Below, one piece after another: positions 6,484-14,272 of a stretch of 14,814 bases of DNA (position 1 is its first letter; each line of letters begins with the position of its first letter). The stretch comes from Candidatus Nitrosocosmicus sp. (lineage in GTDB: Archaea; Thermoproteota; Nitrososphaeria; Nitrososphaerales; Nitrososphaeraceae). The notes beneath the pieces are model-generated. The model searched no databases and was not told the DNA's origin. It saw only the letters and a list, made by a program, of their open reading frames with translations. The position numbers were made by a program, and so were the translations under genes. The stretch lies in the NCBI GenBank assembly GCA_030452275.1, contig JAKDMR010000019.1, forward strand, positions 1-14,814. The letters are read 5' to 3'.

Positions 6484-7330
6484 TTAGTTAGGTGTTTCAA
6501 TGAGGGAATCTCGAAATTTCAGTAAGAAAATAATAAATTAGACGAGTGAGGATGCTTAGATAGACACAGGTTTTTGCCAAAGGGTTACTCCTATTCATAC
6601 CGTAGTCTATCCCAGAATTCGCTAGGATTACAGATCTTTATCACATTTTTTTTCAAACAATGACCGGATTTAGGAGGAGAAAAAAATTTCGCTATCGGTC
6701 GTCATATCCTCTGTTTTGCTAATACTCCTGAATTCAACTTGGTAACAGGGGTAGATGAAGATACGTTTACTAAAAAGACAAAAATCATCTTTATCCAGAT
6801 CTAAATCAAAATTCAAATCAGGATGATCTTAAAAAAATTCAACAAAATGTCGGGTTGTAGGTATAACCTTGCTACAAGGAATTCAGGTTCAAAAACTTTT
6901 GACCGCTATAAGAAAAAGTCAGAAAAAAACTATCTTGGACTAGCTAGTGTAATTTTCCTGTCGTCTGATGACATAATCAATAGAAAAACAATTCTGAATT
7001 AGAGTTCATGTCTGTTTATTTGTTGTATACATGTAAAAGTCTATTTATGTAACTTATTGTTATCTATTATCACTCAAACCCTTTATCATGCGTGACCTCT
7101 TTTGAATAAAAGGAAGAAGGTCTTGTTTGTTGAATGGGGTATACGTGCTGATGTAAATAAGCTGCTGTATAAGTGAGCCGCATAAGAGCAAGCTCTGATA
7201 GATGTTTGCAGCCTTATCTCCACGAATGTTATAGTGGATACTAAACGTATCATTAAAAAGAGAAAAGAAAATGAAAAATAAGAACAAGAATAAACCAGCA
7301 ACATCATAAGGAATTAATAATAGAGATTCC
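6484..7330. other. Long AT-rich spacer between sdhA and the IS110 remnant
   Basis: No convincing gene. Contents seen are a T-run at 6644-6652 that could end sdhA transcription and a pair of mutually exclusive small hairpins. CCTTG/CAAGG lies at 6867-6879, and TTGTAG (6855-6860) could instead pair with CTACAA (6872-6877). Open frames on the minus strand at 7060-7332 are hydrophobic and low-complexity and have no start signals. The stretch RGDKAANIYQSLL (7186-7224, minus) faintly recalls the C-terminus of IS66-type transposases but is too weak to call. Confidence 0.5.
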
Positions 7331-7447
7331 AATGCTCGTTACTACGTCTCCATAGATATAGGAAAAGGACACTGTGTAACATGTGTAACAGACAAGAATA
7401 GAAAAGACGAGTTATATCGGAGAAAGCTTAAGAGGATCCAAAGGTAG
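7331..7447 (+). pseudogene. N-terminal remnant of an IS110-type (DEDD) transposase
   Basis: The frame reads NARYYVSIDIGKGHCVTCVTDKNRK before a stop at 7445-7447. The block YYVxIDIGKxxCVxCVxD is the N-terminus of IS110-family transposases, and its Asp is the first of the DEDD catalytic set. The rest of the gene is gone. A different frame farther on, up to about 7620 (TGYSRRLLHRCLIS, then VRPVVVQAAQLQLI), may be a frameshifted continuation, since IS110 proteins carry a TGxYW block and an ANPLxxRxI block there. No in-frame ATG remains. Too short to exclude another actin-fold-like IDIG protein, but the Cys-Val pattern favours IS110. Confidence 0.5.
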
Positions 7448-7454
7448 ACTAGTA

Positions 7455-7473
7455 TTGATACTCAAAGTATCAA
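7455..7473. repeat. 7-bp inverted repeat TTGATAC-tcaaa-GTATCAA
   Basis: Perfect arms with a 5-base loop, about 200 bases ahead of the malic enzyme start and just after the stop in the IS110 remnant. It could be a hairpin of the dead element or a distant operator. There is no further evidence either way. Confidence 0.35.
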
Positions 7474-7626
7474 ACAGGTAGATGATGAGGCAGTAAATAA
7501 TATAACAGCACAACAACGGCGATAACTGGTTATTCAAGGAGACTTTTACATAGATGTTTGATATCTATAGTACGACCAGTAGTGGTCCAAGCTGCACAAT
7601 TGCAATTAATCACACCATGATAACAG

Positions 7627-7638
7627 TTATAAAAAAAA
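7627..7638 (+). promoter_or_regulatory. TATA box of the malic enzyme gene
   Basis: TTATAAAAAAAA lies 36-47 bases before the TTG start. Transcription would begin near 7655, leaving a short leader that carries the purine-rich AAAGGTAGG directly before TTG. Confidence 0.5.
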
Positions 7639-7673
7639 GTGTATCTACACAACCAAGTAGGTAAAAAGGTAGG

Positions 7674-8999
7674 TTGAATACAAAGAAAGATGAGGCTATC
7701 AATCTCCATAAAATGCTAAAAGGAAAGATTGAAATTCATAATAAAGTATCTATAGAAAATATCTTTGACGAAGAGAATGGAACCCTTGGTTTAATTTATA
7801 CTCCAGGTGTAGCATATGTTGCTACAGCAATCAAAGATAATAAAGAACTGGCTTATGACTACACATCAAAGTGGAATAATGTAGCTATAATATGTGACGG
7901 AACCCGTGTTCTTGGACTCGGAAATATTGGACCAGAAGGAGCGCTCCCAGTTATGGAGGGAAAATCAGTCTTGTTTAAGATCTTAGGTGGCATAAATGCA
8001 TTTCCGCTGTGCATTGCGACAAAAGAAAAGGAGGAAATAATTAGATTCGTTAAGGAAATCGAACCTGTATTTGGGGCAATAAATATTGAAGATATCGAAT
8101 CACCAAAGGTATTTGACATCATAAAAAGACTTCAAAATGAAATCTCTATTCCAGTCTTTCACGATGATCAGCATGGTACAGCCGTAATCACTTTGGCGGC
8201 ATTGATAAATTCTCTAACATTATTAAATAAAAAAATAGACAGTATAAAGGTGGCTATCTCAGGTGCAGGCTCTGCTGGTTATGGTATTTTTAAGATTCTA
8301 AAAAAGGCCGGATGTAAAGATATCATTGTAATTGACAGCAAAGGTGCAATATATGAGGGACGAGAAGACATAGCAGGTCAAGACAATGGTGATGCAGTTG
8401 GAGGAGTAGGAAGAGGAGCAAAAAGTGGAGGAGGCGATGATATTAGCACCAAAAGTAGTAACAGTAGTAATAATACCACATCCAAATATGAAATATCAAG
8501 AAATAGTAATCCAAGAAACTTAAGAGGAAATTTGGCAGATGTAATAAAAGGAGCAGATGTTTTCATAGGAGTATCTGGAAGAGCTGGCCTTTTAACTGCT
8601 GAAATGGTAAATTCAATGAATCAGGATGCTATAATATTTGCATTAAGTAATCCCGATCCTGAAATTCTTCCCCCAGATGCACTGAATGCTGGTGCCAGAA
8701 TTGCGGCGACCGGTAGATCTGATTTTCCCAATCAAATTAACAATGCGGTGGTATTTCCATCAGTTCTCAGGGCATTACTTGATACCAGAGCAAAAGGTTT
8801 GGATGAAGATATGCTGGTAGCTGCTTCATATGCTATTGCCTCTTTAGTTGAGCGACCTCATTTGAAGGAAGATTATATAATTCCCAAGATAAATGATCCC
8901 AGAATCCTTTCTACAGTAGTAAAAACATTGAAAGAAGCAATAAAATCAAGTCAAAACAGTAAAATAGGTAAAAAAAGAATAAGATGTGGTCGTGGGTAG
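7674..8999 (+). CDS. Malic enzyme (malate to pyruvate + CO2)
   Basis: Oxidative decarboxylation of malate to pyruvate with NAD(P). The catalytic set is present: Tyr42 in YTPGV, the Lys in MEGKSVLFK, metal-binding IEDIE and HDDQHGTA, then the Rossmann loop SGAGSAGYGI and the strand end IVIDSKGAIYEGRED. Later blocks are GVSGRAGLLT, FALSNPDPEI, ATGRSDFPNQ and NNAVVFPSVLRA. It belongs to the short bacterial/archaeal form without a phosphotransacetylase domain. At 441 residues it is longer than the usual 380-410 because of a Gly/Ser/Asn-rich insert of about 40 residues (bases about 8372-8500) in the nucleotide domain. The TTG at 7674 is the only start that keeps the family N-terminus (EAINLHKMLKGKIE), and a stop lies four codons upstream. 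AAAGGTAGG abuts it. Monocistronic. The product feeds pyruvate to the PoxB encoded next. Confidence 0.93.
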   Translation: MNTKKDEAINLHKMLKGKIEIHNKVSIENIFDEENGTLGLIYTPGVAYVATAIKDNKELAYDYTSKWNNVAIICDGTRVLGLGNIGPEGALPVMEGKSVLFKILGGINAFPLCIATKEKEEIIRFVKEIEPVFGAINIEDIESPKVFDIIKRLQNEISIPVFHDDQHGTAVITLAALINSLTLLNKKIDSIKVAISGAGSAGYGIFKILKKAGCKDIIVIDSKGAIYEGREDIAGQDNGDAVGGVGRGAKSGGGDDISTKSSNSSNNTTSKYEISRNSNPRNLRGNLADVIKGADVFIGVSGRAGLLTAEMVNSMNQDAIIFALSNPDPEILPPDALNAGARIAATGRSDFPNQINNAVVFPSVLRALLDTRAKGLDEDMLVAASYAIASLVERPHLKEDYIIPKINDPRILSTVVKTLKEAIKSSQNSKIGKKRIRCGRG

Positions 9000-9737
9000 G
9001 CCTTTGATAATATGGTAAAATCTAAGGAGTTAGAACCAAATCTACAAACGTCAGCTTTGTCAGCATATGTTCTTTGCTCCTATTGTTTGATCCAATTCTA
9101 ATTCTAAAAGATATGGATGCAACAACAGACACAGTAGTATATGGCTTGACAACTAGCTTACCAGTTAAGTGTTGAATAATTCGACTATATTTCCAACTAA
9201 GAAAAAAATGCTATTTCAAATTTTTTACCAGTCAGATGCTGACTCCTAGGGTTTTGGAGTGGAGTCTACTTTTTTGAAACGCTTTTCTATTTTTTGATTG
9301 GTAATCCTAACCAATATTTTCATGTTTGTTTGCTGCTCTGCTACTACTTTTACTCCTTCCTCCCCTGTCGCCCTCTGATTACCTTCATGACTAGTAGTAT
9401 CATGAATCTCTGCTGCAATCAGCATATACCACGCGTTTCTCAATCTCAAGTCCTAATACATCATCACCATTGTAGTCATTCGATATATCACATCTAGCCT
9501 TCTTACCTTTACATCCTGTTTCCAATATTTTCAAAAGCATAATTGGTTGGCGATTGTTTTAGATTTCATCCAATTACTTGAGATCTACGTATCACTAAGA
9601 GGATTTTCTAGGAGGATAAATAGATAGCTCATGATATTCCCTTGAATTAAGGAGATAAAGTAAGAGATGGAATGGAGAGAGAGATCTTTATCAACATCTT
9701 TGAGTTATCTTAATCACAAGGAAGTGAATCAGCAATC
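9000..9737. other. Long spacer between malic enzyme and poxB
   Basis: No gene I can defend. Overlapping 67-codon frames exist on both strands around 9246-9497; the minus-strand one starts with TTG, is charged and matches nothing I know. Short structures seen are ACTCC/GGAGT around 9240-9262 and ATTGGT/ACCAAT near 9296-9318. The last 60 bases hold the poxB promoter, with TATA-like candidates at 9684-9691 (TCTTTATC) and 9705-9714. Confidence 0.5.
9718..9724 (+). promoter_or_regulatory. Possible ribosome binding site of poxB
   Basis: AAGGAAG lies 13 bases before the TTG at 9738. The spacing is rather long, but this is the only purine-rich candidate. The GTG overlapping its end is out of frame and closes after five codons, so TTG remains the start. 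Confidence 0.35.
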
Positions 9738-11477
9738 TTGACAAAAAGAGTCGCAGATATAATAGTAGACTCGCTAATAGAATCAGGAGTCAGGAGAATA
9801 TATGGAGTTTCTGGAGATTCCTTAAATGGGATTACAGATGCTGTAAGAGAACGGGGCAAAGAAAAAATCTCCTGGGTTCATGTTCGCCATGAGGAAACAG
9901 CTGCTTTTGCAGCTGGAGCCGAAGCTCATCTTACCGGAGAGCTGGCAGTATGTGCTGGCAGCTGCGGGCCAGGGAATACACATTTGATAAATGGGCTTTA
10001 CGATTGTTACAGAAGCAGAGTTCCTGTCCTAGCAATTGCTGCACATGTACCAAGCAGAGAAATTGGTAGCTCATATTTTCAAGAAACACACCCAGAACTT
10101 TTGTTCAAAGAGTGTAGTCACTTTTGTGAACTTGTCTCCAATGCAGACCAGATTCCACGTATACTTGATATTGCAATGCAGACCGCCATTTCACTTTCTG
10201 GAGTTTCTATCATTGTACTTCCAGGCGACGTAGCATTGCAGGAGGCTATATCTACAAGACCTATCACACGCATCCAACGTTCAGAGGTAGTAGTTTGTCC
10301 TGGTCCCAAAGAAATTAAAGAGCTTGCAAGAGTTCTCAACATGGCCAAAAAGGTGACTATCCTAGGAGGAGCAGGTTGTGCTCGTGCACATTCGGAGCTA
10401 ATCAAGGTCGCCAGCCTTCTTCAGGCTCCAATAGTTCATGCTATGAGGGGAAAGGAGTTTATAGAATACGAAAACCCATACGATGTTGGAATGACTGGCC
10501 TACTCGGTTTCTCATCAGGATACTATGCCATTATGAATTCAGACCTGTTACTCATGCTCGGCACTGATTTTCCATATCAGCAATTCTATCCTCCTAATTC
10601 GTATATCGTCCAGGTTGACATTCGAGGAGAGCAGATAGGTAGGCGTACAAAAGTGGATTTGGGATTAGTAGGAGATGTCCGTGAAACGCTGATAGCATTG
10701 ATACCGTCGCTAAAGCAAAAAGAACCAGACAATGGTAATCGCCATTTAAAGAAATCACTTGATCACTATAAGAAAGCTCGGAAGGATTTAGATGCACTTG
10801 CAGTAGGAAAGATTGGACAAAAGCCAATACATCCTCAGTACGTAGCAAAACTAATTGATGAGCTGGCATCACCTGAAGCTATATTTACATGTGATGTTGG
10901 CACCCCCACCATCTGGGCCGCACGTTATCTACATATGAATGGTAAGCGAAGATTAATAGGATCATTTTCACATGGCTCGATGGCAAATGCTCTGCCACAG
11001 GCGATTGGAGCGCAAAATACCTTTCCAGATCGTGAGGTAATTTGTCTCTCTGGAGACGGAGGATTCACTATGCTGATGGGGGACCTTCTAACACTAAAGC
11101 AACTAAATATGCCTATCAAAGTCATAGTTTTTAACAATAGTTCTCTGAGTTTTGTAGAACTTGAAATGAAGGCCGCAGGATTTCTCTCCCATGGGACTGG
11201 ATTGGTTGAAACTGATTTCTCAAAACTGGCCCAAGCGGTTGGGATCTTGGGGCTACGAGCTGATAGACCAGAGCAAGTAAAGCCATTGTTAAGCCAAGCT
11301 CTAGATCACGAAGGTCCGGCCTTAGTTGATGTAGTTGTAAACAGGCAAGAGTTGGCTATGCCACCAACGATTACTCTAGAACAGATCAAGGGATTCACAC
11401 TCTATATGATAAAGGCGGTATTGAATGGCAAGGGAGATGAAGTTGTCGACCTGGCAAAGACAAACCTATTTACGTAA
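9738..11477 (+). CDS. poxB: Pyruvate oxidase / pyruvate:quinone oxidoreductase (PoxB)
   Basis: Thiamine diphosphate and FAD flavoenzyme that decarboxylates pyruvate to acetate and CO2 and passes electrons to membrane quinone. 579 residues against 572 in E. coli PoxB, whose text it follows closely from end to end. Shared blocks include GVSGDSLNG, RHEETAAFAAGAEA (catalytic Glu52/53), CAGSCGPGNTHLINGL, FQETHPELLFKECSH, NPYDVGMTGLLGFSSG, FTCDVGTPTIWAARYL and the ThDP motif GDGGFTMLMGDLL...NNS. The C-terminus GDEVVDLAKTNLFT resembles the E. coli lipid-binding tail, suggesting membrane association. The TTG start matches the bacterial N-terminus. Sampled 60-base blocks are 43-57% GC against 35-37% in sdhA and the malic enzyme, pointing to transfer from a bacterium. 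It stands alone and converges on the aldehyde dehydrogenase. Acetolactate synthase is excluded by the PoxB-specific blocks. Confidence 0.95.
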   Translation: MTKRVADIIVDSLIESGVRRIYGVSGDSLNGITDAVRERGKEKISWVHVRHEETAAFAAGAEAHLTGELAVCAGSCGPGNTHLINGLYDCYRSRVPVLAIAAHVPSREIGSSYFQETHPELLFKECSHFCELVSNADQIPRILDIAMQTAISLSGVSIIVLPGDVALQEAISTRPITRIQRSEVVVCPGPKEIKELARVLNMAKKVTILGGAGCARAHSELIKVASLLQAPIVHAMRGKEFIEYENPYDVGMTGLLGFSSGYYAIMNSDLLLMLGTDFPYQQFYPPNSYIVQVDIRGEQIGRRTKVDLGLVGDVRETLIALIPSLKQKEPDNGNRHLKKSLDHYKKARKDLDALAVGKIGQKPIHPQYVAKLIDELASPEAIFTCDVGTPTIWAARYLHMNGKRRLIGSFSHGSMANALPQAIGAQNTFPDREVICLSGDGGFTMLMGDLLTLKQLNMPIKVIVFNNSSLSFVELEMKAAGFLSHGTGLVETDFSKLAQAVGILGLRADRPEQVKPLLSQALDHEGPALVDVVVNRQELAMPPTITLEQIKGFTLYMIKAVLNGKGDEVVDLAKTNLFT

Positions 11478-11777
11478 CTTTTACTCTCTCCTCTCCTCTC
11501 TAATATTTTATATCTACGAATATATCCTAGTAATAAACAACTTCTGCTGCTTTGCCACCTAATTTTGAAAATCGTCTTTAGATGATTCTATCGGTTACAC
11601 TAGACTTTAGAATTCTTTGGTAACTATATAGCCTACCCTGGCTAAGAACGTAAGCGAAAGCAATCCAAAATAATCGAATCAGAAAAACAAAGCACTAAAC
11701 CCAACAAAGTTCTCTGGAGTTGACACAATAATAATGATAACCTATATTAATAGTTGTAGTAGTAGTAGACCAGTTTG
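11478..11777. other. Convergent spacer between poxB and the aldehyde dehydrogenase
   Basis: No gene. It begins with a pyrimidine-rich tract (11479-11501, CTTTT and repeated CTCTC/TCCTC) that could end poxB transcription as archaeal T-rich terminators do. On the other side, a short GTA repeat (11755-11768) lies just beyond the aldehyde dehydrogenase stop. Confidence 0.5.
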
Positions 11778-13220
11778 TCACTCCACATGATGGTTATGAA
11801 ATAGTTGATCATAGAATCTGACTGATTTTATGTTTACAAATTCAAGCATACCGTACCTTGATAACTCTCTTCCAAAACCACTTCTTTTTAATCCCCCAAA
11901 TGGAACTCTAGGATCGGAAGCCACAACATTATTAACAGATACCATACCTGACTCTATAATATTTGAAAGTTTTTCTGCCTTGTCTAGATCTTGGGTCCAT
12001 ACACTTGCTCCTAGACCATAATCTGAATCATTTGCAGTTCTGATGGCTTCTGCATCGTCACTAACTACAATAATGGGTGCAACTGGGCCAAAAACCTCTT
12101 CCTGAAATATAGACATTTTTGGTTTTATGTTGACTAGAACTGTTGGTCTGTAAAAATAACCTTTCTTTCCTACTTGTTCTCCTACTCCTTCCCCTCCTCC
12201 AGTAAGAACCTCAGCACCTTCCTTAATCGAGGTTTTAACCTGCGAATCAATTTTTTCTAGGCCACTAGCATTAACAAGGGGTCCTATATCGATATCATCG
12301 GATAGCGGATCACCTACATTAAGTGCTTCAGTTTTTTGAACGAATTTTTCAATGAACTCGTTGGCTATATCTTTTACCACGATAAAGCGCTTTGAAGCTA
12401 TACAACTCTGACCGCAATTTATGAAACGTCCCTTTATGGCACCGTCGGATGCTTTTTCGATATCAGCGTCTGCACATACTATGAAAGGGTCGCTTCCTCC
12501 AAGCTCTAAAACTGTTTTCTTTACCTGTGACGTGGCCCTTTGTGCAACTTTAGCACCTATGGGAACACTCCCTGTAAAGGTTACAGCATTAATGTCAGAA
12601 TCAATCAATGACTCTGCAATGCTTGAGTTACCTACTAGTGTTTGAAACACTCCCTCTGGTGCCCCTATCTTGTCGAAAGCATTCTCTATATTAATTCCAC
12701 ATTGCATAGTAGTACTAGATGGTTTTAATACAATTGTATTACCAACCATCAGTGAAGGTGCTGCGAATCTTAATGCTTGCCAGTAAGGAAAATTCCATGG
12801 CATTATACTGCCTATTACTCCAATAGGCTGAAATTTTATCACGGTTTTTCTTGCATCAGTATTTATAATCTCATCTGTGGAAAGGATCTGTCCATTATCT
12901 GCGTAGTATTCCATCACCCAGGCACATTTTTCAACTTCGGATCTAGCTTCTTTTATTGTCTTGCCCATTTCATTTGTGGCGGTCCTAGCAAGATTTTCTT
13001 TATCTTTTCGTAATTCACTGGCAAAAGCATGGAGAAAATCTATTCTTTTGTTTGAATCTCTTTTCCATTCCTGAAATGCACTTTTGGATTTACTTATTTT
13101 ATCTTTTATTTGATCTTTGGTCATAATTTTGTAATGGTTGATAACCTCTTCTGTTGCAGGATTTATAGTCTCAAATTCCATCGCTACAGAAGACGCTGAA
13201 GAAGAAGAAGAATCTTTCAT
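11778..13220 (-). CDS. NAD(P)-dependent aldehyde dehydrogenase, succinate-semialdehyde type
   Basis: Oxidises an aldehyde to its acid; closest in text to Sad/YneI-type succinate-semialdehyde dehydrogenases. In 480 residues: PWNFPYW (Asn143), KPSS (Lys166), FTGS (215-218), LELGGSDPFIV (catalytic Glu239), NCGQSCIASKR (nucleophile Cys273), EEVFGP and the C-terminal PFGGLKRSGFGRELSRYGMLEFVNIKSV. ELGGSDPFIV and FGRELSRYG are typical of the Sad group, but substrate remains inferred. The ATG at 13220 overlaps the stop of the alcohol dehydrogenase as ATGA, showing translational coupling. It adds a Ser-rich tail (MKDSSSSSASSVA) from a TCT microsatellite ahead of a second ATG at residue 14 (MEFETINPATEE), where family members usually begin. 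Partner for the preceding gene: alcohol to aldehyde to acid. Confidence 0.92.
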   Translation of the reverse strand: MKDSSSSSASSVAMEFETINPATEEVINHYKIMTKDQIKDKISKSKSAFQEWKRDSNKRIDFLHAFASELRKDKENLARTATNEMGKTIKEARSEVEKCAWVMEYYADNGQILSTDEIINTDARKTVIKFQPIGVIGSIMPWNFPYWQALRFAAPSLMVGNTIVLKPSSTTMQCGINIENAFDKIGAPEGVFQTLVGNSSIAESLIDSDINAVTFTGSVPIGAKVAQRATSQVKKTVLELGGSDPFIVCADADIEKASDGAIKGRFINCGQSCIASKRFIVVKDIANEFIEKFVQKTEALNVGDPLSDDIDIGPLVNASGLEKIDSQVKTSIKEGAEVLTGGGEGVGEQVGKKGYFYRPTVLVNIKPKMSIFQEEVFGPVAPIIVVSDDAEAIRTANDSDYGLGASVWTQDLDKAEKLSNIIESGMVSVNNVVASDPRVPFGGLKRSGFGRELSRYGMLEFVNIKSVRFYDQLFHNHHVE

Positions 13221-14272
13221 GGGTTTATTACACCTCTACCTGCTATTTTACCCTCTTTTAGCATCGTCAATGCTTGCGTTGTCTGGTCAAGTTTGAACCG
13301 ATTTGAAATTAGCGGTTTTATTACCCCTCTTTTAGCTAATGAAACCAGTTCTACCAGGTCATTTATCGTTCCAGTGTATGATCCAATTAATCGATATGCT
13401 CTTGTTGGCATACTTACTAGAGCCAATTTTAGTTCGCCACCAAATAGTCCTACCAAAACTACTCTTGCCCTTCTTCTAAGAAATTGCATGTCAGTCTCTA
13501 CGGTTTTTGATGCATTGACAAAATCAATTACCGCATCAGCACCAAGATTGTCGGTTAATTCCATTACTGCATTTACCGAATCTTCTTTTTTTGAATTAAT
13601 TATATCATCTGCGCCACTGTCTTTGGCTGTTTTTAATTTGTCGTCGTCAATATCCAGGGCAATTATCCTAGCTCCAGTAATTGCCTTTGCTAGTTGTATG
13701 GCCATCAGGCCCAATCCTCCTGTACCAACAATCACTACATTGTCATTTGGTTTTAGATTAGCATTCTTTACTGCTCTATATGCAGTAAGCGCAGAACATG
13801 ACAATGTTGCTGCTGTATCCATATCCAGATCATCATTTATTTTTATTAAATATTTGTAACTAGGTACCAAGACAAACTCTGAATAGCCGCCATCTAAATA
13901 AACGCCTAATGACCTTGGTTTATCACAGAGGTTTTCCTCACCATCCCTACAGGCAGGACACAAGCCTTCACCTATCCATGGATATATAATAACTTTATCA
14001 TTTTTACTAAATCCTTCAGCTTGTTCTCCCAGACTTTCTATGGTACCTGCAATTTCGTGACCTGGAGTCAAAGGATATTTTACTCCTCTATCAGTAGTTT
14101 TTAATATTTGTTCATCAAGGCCTTCATAGCCACCATCCCACAGATGAATATCACTATGACAGACTCCAGATGAATGAACTTTAACAAGAACCTGTGGCCC
14201 CGTAGGTTTAGGGATGTCAAGTTGTTGTACGTCTAAAGGTTCATGTGGCTTAGTAGTTCTTGCAGATTTCAT
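13217..14272 (-). CDS. Zinc-dependent NAD alcohol dehydrogenase, Sulfolobus type
   Basis: Medium-chain alcohol dehydrogenase interconverting an alcohol and aldehyde/ketone with NAD. 351 residues, close to the S. solfataricus enzyme (347). Catalytic zinc ligands: Cys38 (GVCHSD), His72-Glu73 (GHE) and Cys159 (LSCSALTAYRAV). The structural zinc site has Glu102, Cys105, Cys108 and Cys116 (GEGLCPACRDGEENLC); Glu in place of the usual first Cys is the Sulfolobus pattern. The coenzyme loop is VGTGGLG (182-188), and Asp207 at the end of the second strand favours NAD over NADP. First gene of a two-gene operon, its stop overlapping the aldehyde dehydrogenase ATG. Physiological substrate is unknown; 4-hydroxybutyrate/succinic semialdehyde is a candidate because of the partner, and simple alcohols are equally possible. 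Confidence 0.93.
   Translation of the reverse strand: MKSARTTKPHEPLDVQQLDIPKPTGPQVLVKVHSSGVCHSDIHLWDGGYEGLDEQILKTTDRGVKYPLTPGHEIAGTIESLGEQAEGFSKNDKVIIYPWIGEGLCPACRDGEENLCDKPRSLGVYLDGGYSEFVLVPSYKYLIKINDDLDMDTAATLSCSALTAYRAVKNANLKPNDNVVIVGTGGLGLMAIQLAKAITGARIIALDIDDDKLKTAKDSGADDIINSKKEDSVNAVMELTDNLGADAVIDFVNASKTVETDMQFLRRRARVVLVGLFGGELKLALVSMPTRAYRLIGSYTGTINDLVELVSLAKRGVIKPLISNRFKLDQTTQALTMLKEGKIAGRGVINP

Larger units (their letters stand above)
7448..7673. other. Spacer and promoter region of the malic enzyme gene
   Basis: Holds possible further IS110 debris (to about 7620), a perfect 7-bp inverted repeat TTGATAC/GTATCAA with a 5-nt spacer (7455-7473), and the TATA-like box of the next gene. 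No complete gene is present. Confidence 0.5.

Noticed and set aside
7060..7332. 90-codon minus-strand frame containing RGDKAANIYQSLL, faintly like an IS66 transposase C-terminus
   Set aside because: Only a dozen residues match loosely and the rest is hydrophobic low-complexity text. It might be transposon debris but cannot be supported.
9246..9449. 67-codon TTG-started frame on the minus strand between malic enzyme and poxB
   Set aside because: No known family, no ribosome-binding site or promoter, and an overlapping frame of equal length on the other strand. Treated as chance.
13293..13859. 188-codon open frame on the plus strand
   Set aside because: It lies wholly opposite the alcohol dehydrogenase coding sequence and its text has no family features; it is an antisense shadow.
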